Part shown: positions 1-8,009 of the stretch, piece by piece
How the letters are laid out: each line of letters starts with the position of its first letter
How positions within the stretch are numbered: position 1 is the first letter of the stretch
Assembly (NCBI GenBank): GCA_035513275.1
Contig: DATKCJ010000234.1
Location: 1 to 8,009, forward strand
From: DATKCJ01 sp035513275
GTDB lineage: Bacteria; Verrucomicrobiota; Verrucomicrobiia; Opitutales; Opitutaceae
DNA: 8,009 bases
Reading direction: 5' to 3'
Translations under genes and position numbers: made by a program
The notes under the pieces: generated by a model
What the model was told of the DNA's origin: nothing
Seen by the model: only the letters and a program-made list of their open reading frames with translations
Database searches by the model: none

Positions 1-1
1 C

Positions 2-1666
2 TACGAGAGTGACGCATTCGGGCCGGAGTGGCGCGGCACGCTCCTCAGTGCAGAAGCCGCGCGAAACACGATCCTCGGTTACAAGCCGCAGCCCGACGGC
101 GCGGGCTTCAAGCTCGAGCGCTTCAACTTCGCGACGAGCAACCCCTCGCAGGTGCTCGCCGGCGTCGACTCCAAGCGCGGCAAGATGGGCGAGGAAATCG
201 GGACATTCTTCCGGCCGTCTGATGTCGCAGTCGGCCCTGATGGGGCGATCTACATCGCCGATTGGTTCGACCCGCGCGTCGGTGGACACGCGGACCACGA
301 TGATCAGACCGCGGGAGCGATCTACCGCGTCGCGCCGAAGGGATTCAAATCCGTGGTGCCTCAGTTCGACCTCGCAACGACCGAGGGCCAGCTCACGGCA
401 CTGAGCAGCCCGGCGGTGAATGTGCGCTCGCTCGGATATGAGCTCCTGCGTGCGCAGGGTGCCGCGGCGGTCGCGCCGGTGGCCGCACTCTTGGACAACG
501 CGAATCCATTCATCCGTGCCCGCGCGATCTGGCTGCTTGCCGCACTCGGCGACGAGGGGCTCGCTCGCGTCGGGGCGTTGCTCGGACACGATGATGCGCA
601 AGCACGCGCGACAGCGTTTCGCGCGTTGCGCCGGCAGAATCACCAGGTGCTCGCACACGCCGCGAAGTTGGCCACAGATCCATCGCCGGTCGTGCGGCGT
701 GAAGTCGCGGTGGCAATGCGCGATGTTCCGTTTGGCGGCTCGAAGGAAATTCTTCTCGCGCTTGCCCGCGGTTACGACGGCACCGATCGCACCTATCTCG
801 AGGCGTGGGGCATTGGATGCACCGGCAAGGAAGCAGAGATTTATGACGCGCTCGCCGCCGCGCAGAAGGAATCCGATCCGTTGAAGTGGACGGCTGCGCA
901 CACGGGACTCGTGTGGCGGCTCACGCCCGCCGCTGCTGTGCCGCAGTTTGCAGCGCGCGCGGCCGCGTCGACACTTTCGGAGAAAGACCGTCTCGCGGCT
1001 GTGACTGCGCTGGGCTTTATCGAGACTCGCGGCGCTGCATTTGCACTTCTCGATCTGGCGCAAAACGCGCAGGGACTCGTGCAGCAGCAGGCGTTTTGGT
1101 GGCTGCTCAATTATCGCGCCGAGCGTTGGGCCGGCCATGGTCTCGACGCCGAGCTGAAGGCGCGTGGACTTTACGATCCGGAGAGCGTCGTGATCAGCGA
1201 GAGTATCCTGCCCGAGCCGCCGGTTGAAAGCACGCTGCCGCCCGTCGCCGAGATCGCGGCGCTCAACGGTGATGCGGCGCGCGGCGCGTTGCTCGTCGCC
1301 GCGTGCTACACGTGTCACCGCGTCGGGGATCAGGGAATCGAATACGGGCCCAACCTCACTTCATTCGCGCGGATGCAGACCACCGAGGTTGTGATTCAGG
1401 CGGTGACACAGCCGTCGGCCGACATCGCGCATGGCTTCGATGGAACGATCGTCACCTTGAAGGACGGCAAGGTGATCCATGGCAGGGTCGTGTCGTCCGG
1501 CGATCCGCTTGTCGTGCAGAGCATCGGTGGATTCACACAGTTGATCCCCGCCGACCGCGTCGAGAAGCGCGAGCAGTTGAGGCGCTCGCTGATGCTCTCG
1601 GCCGAACAACTCGGATTCGATGCCCAGGCCGTGTCGGATCTGGTCGCGTATCTGAAGACGCTGTGA
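2..1666 (+). CDS. PVC-type membrane-bound dehydrogenase / HEAT / cytochrome c protein, 5' partial
   Basis: The reading frame is open from the left edge, so the start is outside the window; 554 C-terminal residues are present. Seen: the end of a beta-propeller-like dehydrogenase domain (SDVAVGPDGAIYIADWFDPRVGG, D of DWFDP at local residue 87, followed by a His/Asp-rich GHADHDDQTAGAIYRV stretch). Next come alpha-helical HEAT-like repeats at about residues 130-370. Last is a small c-type haem domain with CYTCH (C435, C438, H439) and a plausible axial Met458. Known: this order matches the Pirellula/Verrucomicrobium-type proteins with a membrane-bound dehydrogenase N-terminal part and a haem-binding C-terminal part, usually exported and around 1000 residues long. 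The propeller probably oxidises a sugar or alcohol and passes electrons to the haem; the substrate is unknown. An internal GTG at 152 and ATG at 185 lie within the conserved propeller and are not credible starts. It converges on the isomerase-like gene at 1845-2801. Family call is strong, substrate unassigned. Confidence 0.9.
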   Translation, partial: YESDAFGPEWRGTLLSAEAARNTILGYKPQPDGAGFKLERFNFATSNPSQVLAGVDSKRGKMGEEIGTFFRPSDVAVGPDGAIYIADWFDPRVGGHADHDDQTAGAIYRVAPKGFKSVVPQFDLATTEGQLTALSSPAVNVRSLGYELLRAQGAAAVAPVAALLDNANPFIRARAIWLLAALGDEGLARVGALLGHDDAQARATAFRALRRQNHQVLAHAAKLATDPSPVVRREVAVAMRDVPFGGSKEILLALARGYDGTDRTYLEAWGIGCTGKEAEIYDALAAAQKESDPLKWTAAHTGLVWRLTPAAAVPQFAARAAASTLSEKDRLAAVTALGFIETRGAAFALLDLAQNAQGLVQQQAFWWLLNYRAERWAGHGLDAELKARGLYDPESVVISESILPEPPVESTLPPVAEIAALNGDAARGALLVAACYTCHRVGDQGIEYGPNLTSFARMQTTEVVIQAVTQPSADIAHGFDGTIVTLKDGKVIHGRVVSSGDPLVVQSIGGFTQLIPADRVEKREQLRRSLMLSAEQLGFDAQAVSDLVAYLKTL

Positions 1667-1674
1667 TCGTCCAA

Positions 1675-1785
1675 GGTCGCCGCAAGCGGCGACCCTACAG
1701 GAAGAGAAGTGTTGCTTGGTTGTAGGGTCGGCGCTTGCGCCGACCTGCTTTGCGCTCGGCGTTCGAGGTCGACGCCGACCCTACA
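1675..1785. repeat. Cluster of REP-like GC hairpins between convergent genes
   Basis: Three related palindromic units lie in the 178-bp gap between two converging genes. Unit 1 (1675-1699) is a perfect 8-bp stem GGTCGCCG/CGGCGACC with loop CAAG, then CCCTACA overlapping its end. Unit 2 (1721-1745) begins TGTAGGG and has a perfect 8-bp stem GGTCGGCG/CGCCGACC with loop CTTG, so it is the inverted counterpart of unit 1. Unit 3 (1767-1785) is a shorter GGTCG/CGACC stem again ending in CCCTACA. An alternative TCGGCGT/ACGCCGA pairing links 1756-1762 with 1772-1778. The alternating orientation and shared GGTCG..CGACCCTACA core resemble repetitive extragenic palindromes. They could also act as a bidirectional transcription barrier for the two convergent genes, but no T-tract follows any stem. 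Repetition elsewhere in the genome cannot be seen from here. Confidence 0.7.
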
Positions 1786-1844
1786 TCGGAGTGATGACCA
1801 CTGAGATCACGAGATCGAGTGAGAGATAACGATTACGAGGACGA

Positions 1845-2801
1845 CTAAAACGCGTCCGCTTCGCGGTAGGCGCGGACCACGGCGAGTTCGCCTTCCTTGC
1901 CGGGGAGTGAGTTGCCGTGCTCCATGCCGACGACTCCCGCGAAGCCCTTGCCTTGGATATGGCGGAAGACGTTGCGATAATTGATCTCGCCCGTGCCGGG
2001 CTCGTTGCGGCCGGGGTTGTCGCCGGCTTGGAAGTAGGCGATCTCGTCCCAGCAGCGGTCGATGTTGGGGATGAGGTTTCCCTCAGTGATTTGCTGGTGG
2101 TAGATATCGAAGAGGATCTTGCACGACGGGCTCGCGACCGCCTTGCAGAGCGCGAAGGCCTGGTCGGCTCGCTGCAGGAAAACGCCGCCGTGGTCGCGAT
2201 ACCAGTTGAGCGGCTCGAGCACCATCACGAGTCCGTGCGGCTCGAGGATGGCCGAGCAGTCGCGGAGGAGCGCGATGACGTTGGCCGTCTGGTAGCCCTC
2301 GGCGAGGCGCGGGCCGCCGTAGCGGTTCCACCTTTCGGTCTTGTTGGACTGCTGGTCGACCGAACCGGGCACGACGGTGAACCACTTCGCGCCGCATCGC
2401 CCCGCGACCTCGACGGCGCCGCGGATGCCGGCGAGCACCGTGTCGCGGTATTCGGGTTTCGCCACGGCGAAGGTTGGCTCGTCGAAGCTGGCGTGCGCGA
2501 CGAAGACGCCCATCTGCATCTTCAGATCGGCGAGGGTGCGGCCGATGGCTTCCTGCTCACTCGCGGGTCGGCCGGCCATGCCGTTGTCCTCCCACGCCGT
2601 GAAACCCTGATCCGCGGCGAACTTGATCTCGTCGATGATGTTGTCGCCGGCATGTGCCTTGAACATTCCCGGGTGCGGGGCGTAGCCGAGCTTGAAGGCG
2701 GGCGCTGCGGCTGGGGTGGATTGGGATGACAAGCGCGAGGCTCCAGCGAGGAGCGTGGCGCCAGTCGCGAGCGTTGAGGCTACGAAGGTTCGGCGGTTCA
2801 T
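1845..2801 (-). CDS. Tat-exported hydroxypyruvate-isomerase-like TIM barrel protein
   Basis: A 318-residue protein from the ATG at 2801 (minus strand). A GTG 30 bases upstream is in frame, but the ATG puts a twin-arginine signal (MNRRTFVAS, then a hydrophobic alanine-rich run to about residue 25) exactly at the N-terminus, so I chose it. The mature part is a xylose-isomerase-like TIM barrel of the hydroxypyruvate isomerase / sugar phosphate isomerase-epimerase family. Metal ligand positions are visible: E196 in VLEPLN, D232 and H235 in FDIYHQQ, Q258 in YFQAGDNPGRNEPGTGEINY, and E294 in GMEHG. The PGRNEPGTGEINY segment is close to that of hydroxypyruvate isomerases. Export by Tat suggests folding around a metal before secretion, and a periplasmic role on a sugar or sugar acid rather than on glyoxylate-pathway hydroxypyruvate; that is inference. 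No clear Shine-Dalgarno precedes the ATG. It is divergent from the oxidoreductase gene and convergent with the cytochrome gene, so probably monocistronic. Confidence 0.9.
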   Translation of the reverse strand: MNRRTFVASTLATGATLLAGASRLSSQSTPAAAPAFKLGYAPHPGMFKAHAGDNIIDEIKFAADQGFTAWEDNGMAGRPASEQEAIGRTLADLKMQMGVFVAHASFDEPTFAVAKPEYRDTVLAGIRGAVEVAGRCGAKWFTVVPGSVDQQSNKTERWNRYGGPRLAEGYQTANVIALLRDCSAILEPHGLVMVLEPLNWYRDHGGVFLQRADQAFALCKAVASPSCKILFDIYHQQITEGNLIPNIDRCWDEIAYFQAGDNPGRNEPGTGEINYRNVFRHIQGKGFAGVVGMEHGNSLPGKEGELAVVRAYREADAF

Positions 2802-2968
2802 CGGGTGTATTGAGGGCCCGCAGCCTGTCACATTCCAAGGCTGCGGTCCAAGTCCGCATTCACGACGAGCGCCGGGCTGTGCCGCGGCGGCTCTCTTTTT
2901 TTGACCGCCCGCAATCGGTGCGCCATCGGATCCCGTCGCTGCCGCCCGCTCTGCGGCGGGCCATCGCG

Positions 2969-3006
2969 AGCCAGCGTTGTGTAACGACCGTTACAAAACG
3001 CTGGCT
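2969..3006. promoter_or_regulatory. 38-nt dyad, candidate operator or hairpin upstream of nifJ
   Basis: A near-perfect palindrome: outer arms AGCCAGCGTT (2969-2978) and AACGCTGGCT (2997-3006), a single G/A mismatch (2979/2996), inner arms TGTAACG (2980-2986) and CGTTACA (2989-2995), and a 2-nt centre AC. That is 17 of 18 pairs. The inner TGTAACG-AC-CGTTACA core has the form of a dimeric repressor operator (TetR-like size). It sits 138 bp before the GTG of the oxidoreductase and 168 bp before the start of the divergent isomerase-like gene. As RNA it would form a strong stem in either direction. It has no T-tract after it, so a classical terminator is unlikely. Operator function is inference. 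Confidence 0.55.
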
Positions 3007-3104
3007 TGGGTTAGGCGGCGACCGGTCGTCTTTTGCGGGGGCCGGATTCGACCAAGATACGAGGAGCCTTCCGCAAAGGGTGGCGAGTTGGCGGGGCCCG
3101 GGGG

Positions 3105-3113
3105 TGGGATACT
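3105..3113 (+). promoter_or_regulatory. Possible extended -10 element before nifJ
   Basis: TGG followed by GATACT (3108-3113) fits a TGn extended -10 hexamer and would start transcription near 3120, leaving a leader of roughly 25 nt before the GTG at 3144. The nearest -35-like TTGGCG (3088-3093) is only 14 nt upstream, too close for a standard promoter. This is weak evidence in GC-rich DNA. Confidence 0.2.
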
Positions 3114-3143
3114 TGTCGGCTACACACCCAACCTGAAAACGCC

Positions 3144-6730
<3,587 letters not shown>

Positions 6731-6734
<4 letters not shown>

Positions 6735-7729
6735 AGCCGAATCTCTCCACCCGTTACCTCGGCCTCGAGCTCTCGAATCCCGTCGTGCCCGGAGCGTCGC
6801 CGCTCACGGGCAATCTCGACGAAGTGAAGCGGCTCGAGGACGCCGGCGCGCCCGCGATCGTGATGCACTCGCTCTTTGAGGAGCAGCTCGATCGCGATGC
6901 AGGCGCGGAGTTCGCGCACATGCGTCGCTTTGAGGATGTGTTCTCCGAGGCGGCGAACTTCTTCCCAAGTGCAGCCGACTACGCGCTCGGGCCGGAGGAA
7001 TACCTCGGCCAGCTCCGCCGCATCAAGGACGCGGTGGCGATTCCCGTCATCGGCTCGCTCAACGGCACGCGCGCTGGCCGCTGGGTCGACTACGCATCGC
7101 TCATCGAGCACGCAGGCGCCGATGCGCTCGAGTTGAACATCTACAACCTTGCCACCGATGCCACGGTTCCCGGCACGGATGTGCGCGACAACATTCTCGA
7201 GATCATTCGCGAGGTGAAAGGCGCGGTCCACATTCCGGTGTCAGTGAAGCTCGCGCCGTTCTTCTCGTCGTTCAGCAATATCGGCAGCCTGCTCGAGGGA
7301 GCCGGCGCCGACGGGCTCGTGATGTTCAACCGTTTCTACCAGCCCGACATCGACGTCGAGACTCTCGAGGTCGTGCCGCGGCTCGAGCTCTCCACGCCCG
7401 ACGAGCTCCGCCTAAGGCTGCGCTGGCTCGCGATCCTGTTTGGCCAGGTCCGGATTCCGATGGCGGCGACGGGTGGCGTGCACGATTCGCACGATGTGGT
7501 GAAGTCGCTGCTCGCGGGCGCCACTGTTGCGCAGGTCGTCTCGTGTCTTCTGAGAAAGGGCACAAGCCACGTTACCGCGCTGGTCGACGGGCTGCGCTAC
7601 TGGATGGAGGAGCACGAGTATGAATCCGTCGCGCAGATGCGCGGCGCACTCAGCCTCGCGAACTGCCCCGACCCGGCGGCCTTCGAACGCGCGAACTACC
7701 TGAAGACGCTGCAGCTTTGGAAGACGTGA
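6731..7729 (+). CDS. Dihydroorotate dehydrogenase-like FMN-barrel protein
   Basis: A 332-residue protein of the dihydroorotate dehydrogenase-like branch of the class 1 DHOD fold. Seen: N-terminal LSNPVVPGASPLTG (15-27), SLNGTRAGRW (109-118), ELNIYNLATD (134-143), VSVKLAP with K173, FNRF with N200, and the ATGGV phosphate-binding loop (246-250) expected to hold FMN. Two residues needed for dihydroorotate oxidation in family 1A appear absent. The usual NLSCPN active-site loop reads NIYNLA (N136-A141), so the catalytic Cys is replaced by Asn. The Lys of the TKS segment is replaced by His46. These come from alignment by eye against remembered family sequences. The gene starts inside the oxidoreductase stop codon (ATGA) behind a strong Shine-Dalgarno, so the two products are made together. 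It is therefore probably not pyrimidine-pathway pyrD but a flavoprotein accessory to the pyruvate:ferredoxin system, for example an electron acceptor. That role is inference; a true DHOD is the less likely alternative. Confidence 0.9.
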
Positions 7730-7748
7730 CGCGCGCGCAGCGCGCGCG
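7730..7748 (+). terminator. GC hairpin directly after the operon stop
   Basis: An alternating CG stem of 8 bp (7730-7737 with 7741-7748) closes a 3-nt CAG loop, beginning one base after the TGA of the DHOD-like gene. Its place fits the end of the two-gene operon. No T-run follows, so it would be an atypical intrinsic terminator or a 3'-end stabilising stem. Confidence 0.35.
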
Positions 7749-7750
7749 AA

Positions 7751-7841
7751 GTTCCAACATCCAAGGACCAAGCTCCAGAGAAGCTGCAGGAAACGGCAGT
7801 CTAACCACAGAGACACAGAGACACAGAGGCACGAAGACATG
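7751..7841. repeat. Dispersed-type intergenic repeat with CACAGAGA units
   Basis: The stretch begins with a run of CCAA-type words (GTTCCAACATCCAAGG, then ACCAAGCTCCAGAGAAGC). Three tandem 8-bp units follow: CACAGAGA (7806-7813), CACAGAGA (7814-7821) and CACAGAGG (7822-7829), then CACGAAGACATG. From memory, near-identical words occur repeatedly between genes in Verrucomicrobiota, Planctomycetota and other environmental genomes, where they create spurious frames reading TTETQRHRG on one strand and LCVSVSLW on the other. Both readings appear here. No coding function is supported. Copy number in this genome is not visible from the window. Confidence 0.65.
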
Positions 7842-7885
7842 GAGGAATTCACTCACCGGTTGTTCTCAGCTGCGGGCCGGATCTC

Positions 7886-7991
7886 TGCAGTCGAATGTAG
7901 CTGCCGACGTAAGGAGGCAGAAGGAACGGTGAGCACCCAGATACTGCCTCGTTACCTCGGCAGCTACGAAGACCTCGCACCTTCGACTGCA
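7886..7991. repeat. Long imperfect inverted repeat at the right edge
   Basis: The left arm 7886-7920 pairs with the right arm 7944-7991. TGCAGTCGAA (7886-7895) pairs with 7982-7991, GTAGCTGCCGA (7897-7907) with 7957-7967, GTAA (7909-7912) with 7952-7955, and GAGGCAG (7914-7920) with 7944-7950. Total 32 paired bases, two single mismatches, a 14-nt insertion in the right arm (7968-7981) and a 23-nt centre. It may be two facing copies of one short repeat or a structured element. It overlaps a 27-codon open frame from a GTG at 7929, which is therefore doubtful as a gene. Confidence 0.6.
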
Positions 7992-8009
7992 TCGTTACGG
8001 CTCAGATCT

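Larger units (their letters stand above)
2802..3143. other. Divergent intergenic region (342 bp)
   Basis: This gap separates the starts of two divergent genes and must carry both promoters. It contains a T7 run at 2896-2902 (A7 on the minus strand), a GC-rich stretch, and a long dyad at 2969-3006 described separately. No protein frame in it has family-like content: the open extension upstream of 3144 (to a TTG at 3033) is basic, low-conservation sequence and is not needed for the oxidoreductase fold. I could not identify a confident -35/-10 pair for the minus-strand gene. Confidence 0.6.

Noticed and set aside
1917..2729. 270-codon plus-strand frame opposite the isomerase-like gene
   Set aside because: The minus-strand frame carries the Tat signal and all metal ligands; the plus-strand frame is its Val/Glu/Asp-rich shadow.
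2801..2831. GTG at 2831 as start of the isomerase-like gene
   Set aside because: It would bury the twin-arginine motif 10 residues further in with no gain in conserved sequence; the ATG at 2801 gives a standard Tat signal.
2896..2902. T7 run as an intrinsic terminator
   Set aside because: Only an imperfect GC-rich stem precedes it, and no plus-strand gene upstream needs termination there.
3033..3143. TTG-initiated N-terminal extension of the oxidoreductase
   Set aside because: The added 37 residues are unlike the family, and the constant +4 residue offset to known active-site positions from the GTG at 3144 already gives a normal N-terminus.
7412..7856. Minus-strand frame beginning MNSSMSSCLCVSVSLW
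   Set aside because: The N-terminal part is translation of the CACAGAGA repeat and the rest is antisense to the DHOD-like gene; a known type of spurious gene call.
7929..8009. 27-codon open frame from GTG with an AAGGAGG 11 nt upstream, running off the window
   Set aside because: It lies in the centre and right arm of an inverted repeat, other frames there are open too, and no family is recognisable. A real gene starting here cannot be excluded without more sequence.

Overview
The window is a GC-rich bacterial chromosome segment with four protein-coding genes and three short non-coding stretches rich in hairpins and repeats. Two gene types point to a PVC-group bacterium, most likely Verrucomicrobiota with Planctomycetota as the alternative. 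One is a membrane-bound-dehydrogenase/HEAT/cytochrome c fusion of the kind massively expanded in those phyla. The other is a Tat-exported sugar isomerase-like TIM barrel. The phylum call is inference from gene families; no rRNA or other phylogenetic marker is present.

Layout: (1) 2-1666, plus strand, the C-terminal part of a PVC-type dehydrogenase/c-type cytochrome whose start lies left of the window. (2) 1667-1844, a convergent intergenic gap holding a cluster of REP-like GC hairpins. (3) 1845-2801, minus strand, a Tat-signal hydroxypyruvate-isomerase-like TIM barrel. (4) 2802-3143, a divergent intergenic region with a striking 38-nt dyad. (5) 3144-6734, plus strand, a complete single-chain pyruvate:ferredoxin (flavodoxin) oxidoreductase (nifJ type). 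(6) 6731-7729, plus strand, a dihydroorotate-dehydrogenase-like flavoprotein overlapping the oxidoreductase stop by 4 bases. (7) 7730-8009, a gene-free tail with a GC hairpin, a CACAGAGA-type repeat and a long imperfect inverted repeat.

How the genes work together: the first two look like envelope or periplasmic functions of carbohydrate turnover, a common theme in these phyla, but they are convergent and not an operon. The last two form a translationally coupled pair. The oxidoreductase converts pyruvate and CoA to acetyl-CoA, CO2 and reduced ferredoxin or flavodoxin. Its partner keeps the FMN-barrel fold but appears to lack the residues needed to oxidise dihydroorotate, so it probably has another, unassigned redox role tied to the oxidoreductase. 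I did not find a defence system, CRISPR array, tRNA, rRNA or transposase gene. The most interesting signals are the coupled DHOD-like partner, the operator-like dyad in front of nifJ, and the repeat-rich intergenic regions.
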